Assembly (NCBI GenBank): GCA_028691535.1
Contig: JAQUZB010000001.1
Span: forward strand, 124,001 to 188,000
Length of the DNA: 64,000 nt
Direction: 5' to 3'
From: Candidatus Altimarinota bacterium
Lineage (GTDB): Bacteria; Patescibacteriota; Gracilibacteria; BD1-5; UBA6164
Each line of letters opens with the position of its first letter. Position 1 is the first letter of the stretch. The position numbers were made by a program, and so were the translations under genes. A model generated the notes under the pieces. That model was not told where the DNA came from. It ran no database searches and saw only the letters and a list, made by a program, of their open reading frames with translations. Shown one piece after another: positions 1 through 10,502 of the stretch.

Positions 1-205
1 TTATTTCACTTGATTCTAAAAAATCAAAATTCTCAGGTGGTAACATATCATTTACTGCCTTTACATTTTTACCTATTTTTTTTAATATATAATAAAAACT
101 AGCAAGTCATCAAAAAGCATCTGGATCCATTCTTATATGGTTTATAAGTAGTATCTTGTCAGCTTTTTTTATCAATTTTGCTAGTTTTTTTATGTTTTCT
201 TTCAT
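1..205 (-). CDS. DHH-family phosphoesterase, N-terminal part (runs off the window)
   Basis: Only the first 68 codons lie in the window; the gene continues to the left. Reading TGA as Gly gives a start MKENIKKLAKLIKKADKILL followed by INHIRMDPDAFGG, which resembles the first metal-binding motif (xxHxxPDxDxxGS) of the NrnA/RecJ-like DHH superfamily. Known members hydrolyse nanoRNA, pAp or cyclic dinucleotides with Mn2+. Two adjacent TGA codons supply the Gly-Gly after the Asp-containing motif. ATG at 203-205 is the only plausible start, and no Shine-Dalgarno is seen. Subfamily cannot be decided because the DHH and DHHA1 parts are outside the window. Confidence 0.7.
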
Positions 206-275
206 TGTTTTTTGTTATTTTTAAATCATTTTCATATTATATATTTTATATAAAAAGTAAAGTATAGAATTGTAT

Positions 276-338
276 TTGACTTTTTTATAAAAATTATTAT
301 AAATATAGGCGCTAAAAAATTTTTGGCTTTAAAAGGAG
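276..338 (+). promoter_or_regulatory. Promoter and Shine-Dalgarno of nhaD
   Basis: TTGACT (276-281) and TATAAA (298-303) are 16 bp apart. AAGGAG (333-338) lies 6 nt before the GTG start at 345. Such a strong Shine-Dalgarno is absent from almost all other genes in the window. Confidence 0.7.
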
Positions 339-344
339 AATACC

Positions 345-1601
345 GTGGAAAATATTTTGCAGTTCATAGTTCTAATCCTCTTCTTGGTAGCGTTTGCAGC
401 TATCATCTTTGAGGAAAAGCTCGGGTTTGAGAAATACAAGACCAGTATGTTTTTTGGTCTTTCTGCCTGGATTTTGTTGCTCATTGATGGACACTTCAAT
501 GGAAAAGAAGCATTTACAAAAATGGAACATGCTTTTCATGAGTATGTTCTTGAAATTGCGATGCTTTGGCTCTTCTTAATTTGTGCTATGACATTTGTTG
601 CTTATCTCGATAAGCGCAAGTGGATTGAAAGGGCGGTAATGAAAACACTGCCTGCACAGATGACAGAAAAGAAGTTCTTGTTCATCATGGGTGTATTTAC
701 ATTTATCTTTAGTGGGGTTGCTGATAATCTCACGGCAACTTTGGTTGCTTTGAGTATCGTTCTTGTGGTGATGAAAGGCGCCAATGTAGATACTCTGATT
801 CGGTTCGCAGTGATGATCATCTTTGCAGCGAATGCAGGTGGTCTTCCGCTCATCACGGGTGATGTGACAACTCTCATGATTTTTGTTGCAGGGAAAATCC
901 ATATGGTCGAGTTACTTCGTCTGTATATTCCTGCACTGATTACGAGTTTTGTGCTTTATGCATACCTTGCACGTGGTTTGTCCGGAAAAATCACAATCCA
1001 AAAGGAAGGAGCATCACTCAATTCTTTGGATACCAAAATTGCTGTAATTTTCATCATGACGATTGCTTCAATTTTGGCGGGTCATGTGGCTTTTCACCTC
1101 CCTCCGATGCTTGTCTTCTTGACTGGTTTGTCGGTGATGTTCTTGGTGATTGCTCATGACAAAATAAAAACAAAAAATGAGGTGAAAGTCCTTGAATATG
1201 TGCAACATGTTGAGTTTGATGCGCTTTTCTTCTTCCTTGGTGTCCTGCTTCTCGTGGGTGCACTCAAAGAGGTTGAGTTGCTTGGAAAACTTGCCATGTT
1301 GTATGAAGTAATGAACCCAATACTTGCAACATTCTTTATTGGTATCCTGTCAGCTGTGGTTGACAATATCCCAATTACTGCTGCTATGCTTAAGGCCGAT
1401 CTACCGCTCGATGAAGTGGGTTGGATGCTTATGACTTATGCAGTTGGAATCGGCGGATCAATACTCGTGATTGGTTCTGCCGCAGGTGTTGTGGCGATGA
1501 GCAAGGTGAAAGGACTCACTTTTGGTGCATATCTGAAATACACTCCTGTGGTTTTCACTGTGTATGCATTAGGAATGGGAATTACCTACATGATTGCTTA
1601 G
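345..1601 (+). CDS. nhaD: NhaD-type Na+/H+ antiporter, standard-code and probably foreign
   Basis: This 418-aa membrane protein has about eleven hydrophobic segments and the NhaD signatures GVADNLTATL (helix-breaking Asn/Asp motif) and AANAGG followed by GDVTTLM. The family exports Na+ or Li+ in exchange for protons across the cytoplasmic membrane. The GTG start is fixed by a good Shine-Dalgarno. It ends with TAG and is followed at once by a GC-rich terminator. Its composition is unlike its neighbours: clearly higher GC, about 30 glycines all written GGN with no TGA, and a CGG at residue 153 where homologues have Arg. Together this suggests recent transfer from a standard-code bacterium. Family call is firm; donor is unknown. 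Confidence 0.9.
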   Translation: MENILQFIVLILFLVAFAAIIFEEKLGFEKYKTSMFFGLSAWILLLIDGHFNGKEAFTKMEHAFHEYVLEIAMLWLFLICAMTFVAYLDKRKWIERAVMKTLPAQMTEKKFLFIMGVFTFIFSGVADNLTATLVALSIVLVVMKGANVDTLIRFAVMIIFAANAGGLPLITGDVTTLMIFVAGKIHMVELLRLYIPALITSFVLYAYLARGLSGKITIQKEGASLNSLDTKIAVIFIMTIASILAGHVAFHLPPMLVFLTGLSVMFLVIAHDKIKTKNEVKVLEYVQHVEFDALFFFLGVLLLVGALKEVELLGKLAMLYEVMNPILATFFIGILSAVVDNIPITAAMLKADLPLDEVGWMLMTYAVGIGGSILVIGSAAGVVAMSKVKGLTFGAYLKYTPVVFTVYALGMGITYMIA

Positions 1602-1620
1602 CTCTTCGGAGCAATTTAAA

Positions 1621-1648
1621 AAACCCTAGCTTTGGCTAGGGTTTTTCT
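1621..1648 (+). terminator. Rho-independent terminator after nhaD
   Basis: Perfect stem AAACCCTAGC / GCTAGGGTTT with a 4-nt loop and a T run. It is more GC-rich than the native terminators. Confidence 0.9.
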
Positions 1649-1655
1649 TTTTCTC

Positions 1656-2148
1656 TAAATTTTAGACATAAAAAAACTTAAGCATATTGGGTAATAGTGG
1701 CTCAAGTTATTAAGTGTCTAAATTCACTTCCTAGATGATAAAAAAAAATTTTTGTAGTCTAATCTAGGGGAATAAAGATCGGTTTTTGTAAAACTAATCC
1801 TTGTTTTATCTTGATGGTTCTAGCATCTAATTTAAACTCTGTTTGGGTAATTATTATAGAGATATTCACCATTCTCTTTGGTTTTTATTTTTGCAAATTA
1901 TTTTGCGGTTTTTTTGGTGTTAGTTATATTCATCCAGCAATTAAGATTTTCTTAATTTCTAAATGAATATAACTATCTACCGTTTTTGTTTTTATTTTTG
2001 TGATTTAGTAAACTAAATCAAAGTGTGAGGTAGGTTGCTGGATTTTTGCAAGTACCATTCTAGCAGAGTAAAAATTAATTTTAAGGAACGTAAGATGTAG
2101 TCCCTTGGAACTAACTTACATATCTATTATATCAGTTTTTAAAATTTA
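1656..2148 (+). ncRNA. rnpB: RNase P RNA
   Basis: AT-rich but recognisable ribozyme component of RNase P, which matures the 5' ends of tRNAs. Ends pair as P1 (TAAATTTTA 1656-1664 with TAAAATTTA 2140-2148). The P4 core pairs AAGTTA (1704-1709) with TAACTT (2112-2117). Conserved blocks are visible in the expected order: AGGGGAATAAAG (the AGGGTGAAA block), GGTAGGTTGCTGGAT near 2030-2043, and GGAACTAACTTACA (the ACAGAAnnnGGCTTA block) near 2107-2120. A long-range helix ATCCAGCAA / TTGCTGGAT closes a domain. Coding potential is absent. Ends are approximate; no promoter is seen between it and the nhaD terminator. Confidence 0.8.
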
Positions 2149-2501
2149 ACTCAAAATAAATAATACATTTTTTTTTTAAATCTTTAATAAAATTATAATA
2201 TTGGCTTATTTAAGAGATAAACTTAGGTATTTTAAAAAATAATTTTTAATAAAAAACTTGTGTTTTTGTATAAAAAAAGTATACATTAATACATAAAAAT
2301 AATAGCACTAATAAGCTCTTTTGTATCATTTTTGTATACAAAAAATAGTGTATTATAAAAATGTTAAAAACTAGTAAAATCATACTAACTTTTGACTAAA
2401 AATAGCTATTATTTAAATTTAATTTATATATAATCTTATAAATTAAATAATTACTTTTTAACAAAAATACTGTGTTAGAACTATCAAAAAAGTACTTAAA
2501 A
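2149..2501. other. Intergenic, AT-rich, putative ligA leader
   Basis: No gene seen. It contains T/A tracts, a loose repeat of TGTATACAAAAAA-like words near 2260-2345, and a TATAAT at 2429-2434 that could serve ligA. Confidence 0.5.
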
Positions 2502-4592
2502 ATGAGTTTTGAAGAGCTAAAAGAGCAAGATTTAAAAAAACTACAAGATTTGATTTCATATCACTCTGATTTGTATTATAACAAAGATGAACCAATTATT
2601 TCAGATAGTGAATATGACTCTCTATTTAAAAAATTAGAATATTTAGAAAAAAAATTTTGAGTTAAAAATAAACAAACTTCTCTTGTTTGAGCTGATATCA
2701 TAGAATCAACTTTTGAAAAAGTAAAACATTCTAGACCGATGATAAGTTTAGATAATACCTATAATGAAGAAGATTTAAGAGATTTTGATGAGAGAGTTAT
2801 TAAAAATATCCCTCACTCAATCTCTCCCAAAGGGAGAGAAGTAGCTACATATTCTTTCTCTATTGGAGAAAAAGATATATGAAATACAGATAGGAAGATA
2901 GAATACTGTCTTGAATTTAAATTTGATGGTTTAGGAATTGAACTTATTTACAAGAACTGAAAACTAGTTCAGGCAATAACTAGATGAAATTGAATTGAAT
3001 GAGAAGATGTAACAGTAAATGTTATGCAAATAGATAATATTCCAAAAACTATTTCATATAAAGAACATTTAGAAGTGAGAGGGGAGGTTGTTATGCCAAA
3101 TAGTGTTTTTGAAGAATTAAATGTAAATGCAAAGATAGAAGGAAGCAAGGTATTTAGTAATCCGAGAAATGCTGCAAGTTGAAGTCTTAGAATGAAAGAT
3201 TCTTCTGTTACAAAAAAGAGAAAACTTAAATTTTTTGCTTATGATCTAGCAAATTTTGACGAATATACTGATAATATGTGATTATCAAAGTATGGAGATG
3301 TTATATATAGTTTAGCTAATCTATGATTTGAAATTTCTAGTTATTTTAAAAAACTAAATTGAATAGAAGAAATTATTTCAGCAATAAATAATTTTTGAGA
3401 TGTTAAAAAAACAATAGATTTTGATATAGATTGATTAGTTATAAAAGTAAATGATATAAGTCTTTGGGAAGTAGTTGGTTGGACAGAACATCACCCAAGA
3501 TATGCAATTGCTTATAAATTTCCAGCTGAAATTTTGACTACAAAGATAATCAGTGTTGATCATCAAGTTGGTAAAACTTGAACTATTACACCAGTTGCAA
3601 ATTTAGAACCTATAAATATAAGTTGAGTTATAGTTAGAAGAGCAACTTTGCATAATTACGAAGAAGTTGAAAATCTGGATGTAAGAATAGGTGATAGTGT
3701 TTTTATAAAAAGAGCATGAGAAGTTATACCAAAAATAATTTCTGTTGTAAATACTCAAGATAGGAATAATTTAGAAAAAATAGTAGTACCAGAATTTTGC
3801 CCAAGTTGTGAAACTAAAATCGTAAAAGATGAAAATAAGGTTAGATTTTATTGTCCTAATACTATAGATTGTCCAGCTCAGCATATAGAAAAACTTGTAT
3901 TTTCTGTATGAAAAAATTGATTTGATATAGATTGATTTTGAGAAAAACAAGTAGAATTATTTTTAACCGAATGAATTATACATAATCTAGCTGATATTTT
4001 CAAAATAGCTGAAAAAAGGGAAGAAATATTACTTTTAGAATGATTTAAAGAAAAATCAGTTTCAAATCTAATTGCTTGAGTAGAATCAGCAAAATATATT
4101 GATATCACTAGATTTATCATGTGATTAACTATTCCATGAGTAGGTAAAAAAACTGCAAAAACTATTTCTTGTTTATTTAAAAGTAAAGAAGACTTACTAG
4201 ATTTTTCATATAGTTTGGAAGAATTGCAAGAACTTGATGATATAGGACCAGAAATCTGACAAAATATAATTGATTATTTTAATAATGAAGCACATAAAAG
4301 AATATTAGAAGAATTACTTAATTATGTTGTATTAACTTATTTTGTAGAAAAAACTATAATTTGAAATAGTATTTTTAATACAAAAAGTGTATGTATAACT
4401 TGAAGTTTTGAGTGATTTTCTCGTGATGAATTAGCTAAAAAATTGGAAGAAGTTTGATGAAAATTTATAACTTCAGTTAGTAAAAATACTGATTTCTTGC
4501 TTGCTTGAGAAAAAGCTTGAAGTAAGCTTGAAAAAGCAAATTCACTTGGTGTAAAGGTCATATATTTAAATTATTTTTTGGATAATTTATAG
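2502..4592 (+). CDS. ligA: NAD-dependent DNA ligase LigA
   Basis: Seals nicks in DNA during replication and repair, using NAD+. Reading TGA as Gly gives about 696 aa, normal for LigA. Seen in order: the N-terminal Ia domain with [15 protein letters not shown], the adenylation motif [13 protein letters not shown] (the KxDG lysine carries AMP), EVRGEVVMP, the OB fold, a four-Cys zinc finger beginning CPSCETK, helix-hairpin-helix repeats, and a C-terminal BRCT domain (CITGSFEGFSRDEL). I chose ATG 2502 because it puts 13 residues before the conserved [10 protein letters not shown], as in other LigA; an in-frame GTG at 2472 would add ten residues. Stop is TAG, inside the terminator stem. About two dozen TGA codons fall at conserved glycines. 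Confidence 0.95.
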
Positions 4593-4626
4593 AAGAAAAA
4601 GTAACACTTTTTCTTCTATTTTTTTA
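4591..4626 (+). terminator. Terminator after ligA
   Basis: Perfect 12-bp stem AGAAGAAAAAGT / ACTTTTTCTTCT with a 3-nt loop and T run. It overlaps the stop codon by two bases. Confidence 0.9.
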
Positions 4627-4734
4627 TTTATAAATCTCTATATTTTTAAGTAAAGACAAAATTATAAAAATTCTTTATTTTTCTCTAATTTTCTATATGA
4701 TTTAGTTAATTAATAATTGAAATAATAAATAAAA

Positions 4735-7700
4735 ATGAGTAAAAAATACATATATATATTAAGAATAATTTTTATTTTTTTCTTACTAAATACAAACATA
4801 GTTTTTTGATCATCAAATACTTGGCAATTTGATAATGCAATTGATTATACTGCATCAAATGCAAGTAGTTTTAACTTCACAGGTTCAATTGCAACTTTAG
4901 TTAAAAATACATTTATTCATAAATGATCAATAACAAATGCAACAACATATAATTGAGCATATGATGTTGTTGTAGAGTGAAATTATGCATATATGACAAA
5001 TAATTTAAGAAATAGTGTATCAATTCTTGATATAAGTAATCCTGCATCACCAACACTAGTAACAGAATTAGTAAATAATAACTGAACACTAAGATTGAGT
5101 TGAGCAGCATGAATAGTAAAAGATTGAAATTATTTATATATAGCATCACAAGTTAGTGATGCACTTCAAATAATAAATGTAACAAATCCACTTGTTCCAA
5201 CAGCAGCATGACAATTAAGAAATACCACAACTCTAAATGGAGCTAGATGAATCGCAAAAGTATGAAATTATGTTTATCTTGCATGTGATACATATGATGC
5301 ATTACAAGTAATAAATGTAACAAATCCAGCAGCACCAGCTATAACATGAACAATAAGAAACACAACAACACTTAATTGAGCAAGAGATGTAAAAATAGTA
5401 TGAAATTATGCATATGTTACTTCATACAATAGAGATGCATTATCTATTTTAGATATATCAAATCCAGCTAGTCCAACTTTTATAACTGAAGTACGTGATA
5501 GAACAAATCTAAACTGAGCATGGTGACTAGAAATAGTATGAAATTATGCATATGTATCATCATATTTAAATAATTCAGTTAGAATAATAGATATAACAAC
5601 ACCAACTGCGCCGGTAGCACTTTCAAATATATCATGATGAAGTTATAGTTTAACAAGTCCTAGAGATTTATTATCATATGATAATAAATTATTTATAACA
5701 TCGTTTTGAAATAGTGCAGTAAATGTAGCAGATATAACAAATCCAACAGCACCAGTATATGTAACAAAAGTTATACATAACGCTGCAAATCCACTTTTAA
5801 ATTGAGCATATTGAATATATAATGTATGAGATTATTTTTATGTTTCAGGGTATAATTGAGATTCTCTAGAAATTATGAAATGGTCTTATGATAGTACTTG
5901 ACCATATATTATTCCAAATAGTAATATAGTTTATTCTTGAAGTATAGATAAAGTAACAACTACATATTGAGCAAATAATGCTTGAAATGTAAAATATCAA
6001 ATATCAAAAGATAATTGAGTTACTTGGTATTATTTAAATTGAATTAATCGGATAAGTACTACTTCTTGAATATCAAATTCAAATACAGAAGCTGAAATAA
6101 ATTCTGAAATTCAAACATTTAATTGATTGGCTTGATGAACTTGAGAATTTAAAATAAAAGCATTTTTTAACTCAAATTGATCTCAACAAGTAGAAATAGA
6201 TAGTCTTAAAGTAGATTATACTTCTGGTTGATGAAATGAAATAATTGATTTTGAATCTCCATGATGATATACTGTTTCGTCATGAGTATTTTCAAGAGTA
6301 ACAACTGATAAATATGAATGATCTTATTCAATAGAAAGCTGAAATACTGCAAATAATTCTACATCTTGTTTTGATGTTAGTAGAACTCTTTACAATGATT
6401 ATGAAATAAGTTTTTACAAAAAAGTTTCTAGTGAATTAAACTATGATTTTCTTCATTTTTATATTGATTGAGTAGAACAAAATAAATGGTCTTGAACTGT
6501 TGCTTGGTCTCTTGAAACATTTAATGTATGAAATTGAGTACACAATTTTAGTTGGTGTTATTCAAAAGATGGTTCTGTAAACTCATGATCTGATAAGGCA
6601 TGGGTTGATTATATTGAACTAAAAGAAAAACCTACAATAATAATTCCTGAAATATCAATTCTAGATTTTGAAGTAGCATGAGGTTATACAGTTACAACAA
6701 ACGTTACAGGAACAAATACTGATTGGACTAGAGTCACATCTCAAATGTATGAATGATCTTATTCTATTGAAAGTCAAATAAGCTGAAATAATCAGACAGC
6801 TTGTTTTGAAAGGACACAAACTATAAGTCCTACAGAAAATTGAATTTCATTTTTTTATAAAGTTTCTAGTGAACTAAATTATGATTTTTTACGTTTTTAT
6901 ATAAATTGAGTAGAACAAAATAATTGGTCATGAGAAATAAATTGGACAAAAAAATCTTATAATTTAAGTTCTTGAACATATACTTTATGATGGTGTTATA
7001 CAAAAGATGGTTCAGTAAACACTTGATCTGATAAAGCTTGGATAGATTATGTAACTGTAACTACTGAACCGCCAATATTGTCTGAAATTACTCCAGTTGC
7101 AACTCCAACAAATGATAATACTCCAGATTATACTTTTTACTCACCAGTTGCATGAGCCATAAGTTATTCATGATCGTGTTCAAGTTCAACAACTACTGCT
7201 GTTGTATGAAATAATACTATTACATTAAATTCATTGGCAGATTGAATATATACTGATTGTACAATACAAGTATTATCAAGTCCAATTGAGAGTATAATTT
7301 TACCAATAACAAATTTTACAATTGATACAACTTGAATTAATATAACCATAAATTCTCCTGTTGATTTAAGTACAATTTCAAATAATGATTTTTCAATAAA
7401 TGTAGATTATTTTGATAGTCAAACTGGTGTAAACACTTCAAGTATAATATTATCATTATATAAATGGAATTGAACTAGTTATTGAGCAGATATATCTTGA
7501 ACTTATGTAAATTTTTGATGAGCATTAGTTTGAGCCTCAAATGCAACTTATCAAGTTACTACACCTTGACTCTGACAATATAAAGTACAATTTAGTATAG
7601 AAGATAATATTTGAAATATATCTATTTCAAATAGTGTATTTAATATAAATAATTCAGATACTCTACCTCCAAATATAACAATAAATTTCCCAAATGATTG

Positions 7701-8364
7701 AATAATATATCCAAATTGAAATTTAAATGTAAATATAAGTTACAATGATTTATTATCAAATATAAATACTTGAAGTATAGTTTATGACATAAGAAAATGG
7801 AATTGAACATCTTGGTGAACAGACATATCTTGATCATATATATTATCAAATAATTCTACTACAAGTTTATCTACGTATAATATATCAAAATTATGATATT
7901 GAAAATATAAAATGTATTTTTATATAGAAGATAGTGCTTGAAATTGAGATTTTAGAGAAAGTGTATTTTATATAGATGAGCCTAGTTTTGAAATAAATAC
8001 AGCTGATTATTTATCAAATATATGATTAATATATTGAGCTCAAGAAATAACTGTTACAGTTAAAACAGTATGAGTACCATACGAGTTACAAATTTCAAAA
8101 GATAACTTTAGTGATTGAAATTGAAATTTAATTATAGATTGGGATTGAGCAACTTGAGTTTGATATGATTTTGACCCATATACATGAGTTAAAAAAAGTA
8201 TAGTAAATTATCCAGTTGTATGATCATGAGCATTAAATTTAAATACAAATTGAGATTTAAATACTTATATTCATAAGTTTAAAATAAAATCTATTGTTTG
8301 AGAAGAGCAAGCAGCAGGGAATTATGAAATGAATATTTTATTTAGATGAGTTTTTAATTATTAA
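4735..8364 (+). CDS. Large secreted LVIVD-repeat protein with jelly-roll and Ig-like modules
   Basis: 1,209 aa with TGA as Gly. A signal peptide or anchor (residues 1-26) precedes about seven LVIVD-type beta-propeller repeats (residues ~60-390), each with the pattern GNYAYxxS...LxIxDITNPxxP. Next comes a module with DNGVTWYYLNGIN followed by CGG at residue 439, where related modules have Trp. Two similar jelly-roll-like modules follow (about 490-660), each containing YEGSYSIES and ending DKAWVDY or DKAWIDY, then a TSP3-like TPTNDNTPDYTF motif and Ig-like repeats with WNGTSWGTDISG. Probably exported and involved in surface adhesion. The gene is monocistronic, with its own terminator. No enzyme motif was found. 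Confidence 0.8.
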
Positions 8365-8365
8365 A

Positions 8366-8395
8366 AAGCTAGGATTTTGAAATCCTAGTTTTTTA
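8366..8395 (+). terminator. Terminator after the LVIVD-repeat gene
   Basis: Stem CTAGGATTT / AATCCTAG followed by TTTTTT. Confidence 0.85.
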
Positions 8396-8448
8396 AAACT
8401 TTTCTTGCTTTTTAAATCAAAAATCATAAAATAAGCAAGCAAATTTAA

Positions 8449-8524
8449 GGATTCTTAGCTCAGTTGGTAGAGCAGCGCCCTCTTAAGGCGAAGGTCTCGG
8501 GTTCAAGCCCCGAAGGATCCACCA
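8449..8524 (+). tRNA. tRNA-Lys (anticodon CTT)
   Basis: Full cloverleaf of 76 nt with encoded CCA. Acceptor GGATTCT pairs AGGATCC with one G:T. The D-loop is AGTTGGTA and the anticodon loop CTCTTAA gives CUU. The T-arm TCGGG-TTCAAGC-CCCGA is canonical. Confidence 0.97.
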
Positions 8525-8540
8525 AAAATCAAGAAAATAA

Positions 8541-8576
8541 AAAAGCATAATAATTATTTTGATTATTGTGCTTTTT
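8541..8576 (+). terminator. Terminator after tRNA-Lys
   Basis: AGCATAATAAT pairs with ATTATTGTGCT (one bulge), then a T run. Confidence 0.75.
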
Positions 8577-8650
8577 TAAAAATTTGTTTTTTTATAGTAT
8601 TTTATATAATATCAAATATATTTTAAAAATTTATTATTAAATTTATTAAT

Positions 8651-8869
8651 ATGGATAATATTGAAATAAAATGAGTTGAAATAAAAGTCTGAATTAAAAT
8701 TAAAATTTACTGAAATCAGAAAGCATTATGAGTTCCAAAATGATTTTTTACAGTTAAAAGAATCTATAAAATTGGCAATGAGCAACACATTGAATTAAAA
8801 AATTCTTTAAATGGTTCAGTTGTGTGAAAAATAAAAATTCTTGAATTAGTAGACTTTAAATTAGTTTAA
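8651..8869 (+). CDS. Small hypothetical protein (72 aa)
   Basis: Reading TGA as Gly gives MDNIEIKGVEIKVGIKIKIY and continues to a TAA. The protein is rich in Lys, Ile and Val in an alternating pattern that suggests a small beta-strand fold. It has no signal peptide or membrane segment. I do not recognise the family. It sits alone between terminators. Reality as a gene is supported by Gly-TGA use, a start after ATTATTAAT as in neighbouring genes, and its own downstream terminator. Confidence 0.6.
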
Positions 8870-8932
8870 TTTTTTTTTACTCTACTAAATTGTTTAAATT
8901 CTCACTTATAAACTTCACCAAAATTTATCTAA

Positions 8933-8970
8933 AAAACTAAAATAATCATTTTGATTATTTTAGTTTTTTT
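8933..8970 (+). terminator. Terminator
   Basis: AAAACTAAAATAATCA pairs with TGATTATTTTAGTTTT, followed by T residues. Confidence 0.85.
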
Positions 8971-9007
8971 GTATTATTTATAATACTTAAATACTAATTT
9001 AATAAAT

Positions 9008-9394
9008 ATGAAAAAAGTTTATATAAATCTTGCTATCAGAAATGTAGTAGATACTGATAGCTTTTTCAATAAATTATGATTTAATAAAAATGAACAATAT
9101 AGTAGTATTGATACTACTAATTTTCAAATTAATGAAAATACTTATGTAATGTTGTTGGAAGATGAAAAATTTCAAACTTTTACATGAGAATTTCCTAATC
9201 CAATTTGTAATAATAAAATTATTTCATTGCAGTTTGATAATATTGAAGAAGTTGATGTTTTATTTAATAAAGCAATTAATGCTTGAGCGACTGATATAAC
9301 TAAAACTAATGATGAAACAGATAAATTTATGCATTTAAAAAGTTTCCGTGATTTAAACGGTCATATTTGGGAATTATTTTTCTTTAAAATATAA
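9008..9394 (+). CDS. VOC (glyoxalase/bleomycin-resistance fold) protein
   Basis: 128 aa. The pattern YINLAIRNVVDTDSFFNKLGF at the start, a central FDNIEEVDVLFNKAINAGA helix and the C-terminal FRDLNGHIWELFFF are typical of single-domain VOC proteins of the COG3607 type. Known relatives bind a metal ion and modify or sequester small molecules; the substrate here cannot be deduced. Gly at residue 24 and others are TGA. It ends 10 nt before the next ATG, so it is probably co-transcribed with the YdeI-like gene. Confidence 0.8.
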
Positions 9395-9404
9395 TTTATT
9401 ATAT

Positions 9405-9689
9405 ATGAATAATATTACAGATATAACAGATTTTCTTCATGAAATGCCAAAAGATATAAAAGATATTTTGGATTCAAAACCAGATATTCTTAAAATATGG
9501 AATAATTTAACTCCATTAGCTCGTAATGAGTGGATATGTTGGGTAACTATAGTAAAAAAAGAAGAAACTAGAAAAGAACATTTAGTTAGATTATGTGAAG
9601 ACTTACTGAAAGGCAAGCATCGCCCATGTTGCTGGCCTGGTTGTCCACATAGAAGACCTAGTGCTGAAAAGTGGTTTAAAAATAAATAA
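9405..9689 (+). CDS. YdeI/OmpD-associated (OmdA-like) family protein
   Basis: 94 aa without any TGA. It shows LTPLARNEWICWV, KKEETRKEHLVRLCEDLLKG and the cysteine-rich end RPCCWPGCPHRR, all characteristic of the OmdA/YdeI C-terminal domain. In enterobacteria relatives are linked to bacteriocin or peptide resistance; the molecular function is not known. It is the second gene of a pair with the VOC gene and is followed by a clear terminator. Confidence 0.75.
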   Translation: MNNITDITDFLHEMPKDIKDILDSKPDILKIWNNLTPLARNEWICWVTIVKKEETRKEHLVRLCEDLLKGKHRPCCWPGCPHRRPSAEKWFKNK

Positions 9690-9692
9690 AAA

Positions 9693-9721
9693 TCTCCAGA
9701 ATTAATTCTGGAGATTTTTAT
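9693..9721 (+). terminator. Terminator after the YdeI-like gene
   Basis: AAAATCTCCAGAATT / AATTCTGGAGATTTT, a perfect palindromic stem. Confidence 0.9.
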
Positions 9722-9772
9722 TTATTTTTATTATTTATGCTAAGTCAAAAATAGAATCTTTATTTAAATTTT

Positions 9773-9813
9773 AAAAAGTAAAATAATCATAATAGTTATT
9801 TTACTTTTTTTGT
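9773..9813 (+). terminator. Second stem-loop with T run
   Basis: AAAAGTAAAATAA pairs with TTATTTTACTTTT. It lies 60 bp beyond the previous terminator with no gene between, so it may be a back-up terminator. Confidence 0.65.
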
Positions 9814-9858
9814 GATATAAGTATTATAAAATTTATATATATATGTTTAATTACAATT

Positions 9859-10407
9859 ATGAAAAAAATCTTAAACGATTCTTTATTAGAAGTAATAGAA
9901 TTAAATGAAATATCAAATATTTATTTTTTTCAAGTCAATTTTTCTTGATTAAAATTTACATGAAAAATCTTTACAGATTGCATATTTGAAAAATGTAATT
10001 TATCCAATATAGACTTGAAAAATACTACATTTAATAATATTGAATTTACTAATTCAAAGATTATGTGACTTAAATTTGTTGATATAAATCAACATCTTTC
10101 TAATTTTAATTTCAAGGATTGTAATATTAGTTTAACTCCATTTTATGGAGTTAATTTAAAAAATACCAATTTTGATGATTGCGAAATTAAAGAATCTGAT
10201 TTCAATAATTCTGATTTAGAAAATGCAAATTTTAATTATTGTAACCTAGAAAAAAGCTTATTTGTTAATTGTAATTTGAAAAAAACAAATTTTATTTGAA
10301 GCTACAATTTTTCTATTGATCCAAATAACAATAAATTAAATAAAACAAGATTTTCAAGAGAAAATTGTATATGATTATTAAATAATTTTGATATAATTAT
10401 AGATTAA
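9859..10407 (+). CDS. Pentapeptide-repeat protein
   Basis: 182 aa. From about residue 35 the A(D/N)LxX-like register repeats: FEKCNLSNIDLKNTTFNNIE, then FKDCNI, LKNTNFDDCEIKESDFNN and LENANFNYCNLEKS. This predicts a right-handed quadrilateral beta-helix. MfpA/Qnr-type relatives mimic DNA and bind gyrase; others have unknown roles. The length fits a Qnr/MfpA-like protein, but the N-terminal 35 residues differ. Located just upstream of a marR gene that has its own promoter. Confidence 0.8.
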
Positions 10408-10438
10408 AAAAATTATAAACTATTTTTAAAAATATATT

Positions 10439-10466
10439 TTGACAAATAATATAATTAAAATATACT
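10439..10466 (+). promoter_or_regulatory. Promoter of the marR-like gene
   Basis: TTGACA (10439-10444) and TATACT (10461-10466) with a 16-bp spacer, close to the sigma-70 consensus. Confidence 0.75.
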
Positions 10467-10479
10467 TGTTTAGTCAAGT
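10464..10479 (+). promoter_or_regulatory. Candidate MarR autoregulatory operator
   Basis: Inverted repeat ACTTG-N6-CAAGT overlapping the -10 box and the expected transcription start. Position and symmetry suit repression by the adjacent MarR dimer. Confidence 0.55.
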
Positions 10480-10502
10480 ATTAATTAATAATATATAAAA
10501 AT

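Noticed and set aside
1656-2148. tmRNA or group I intron
   Set aside because: An AAGATGTAGTCC word resembles an intron S element, but no matching R strand or splice pair exists and there is no tRNA-like end; RNase P core blocks fit better.
2472-2501. GTG start for ligA
   Set aside because: In frame, but ATG 2502 gives the family-typical N-terminus.
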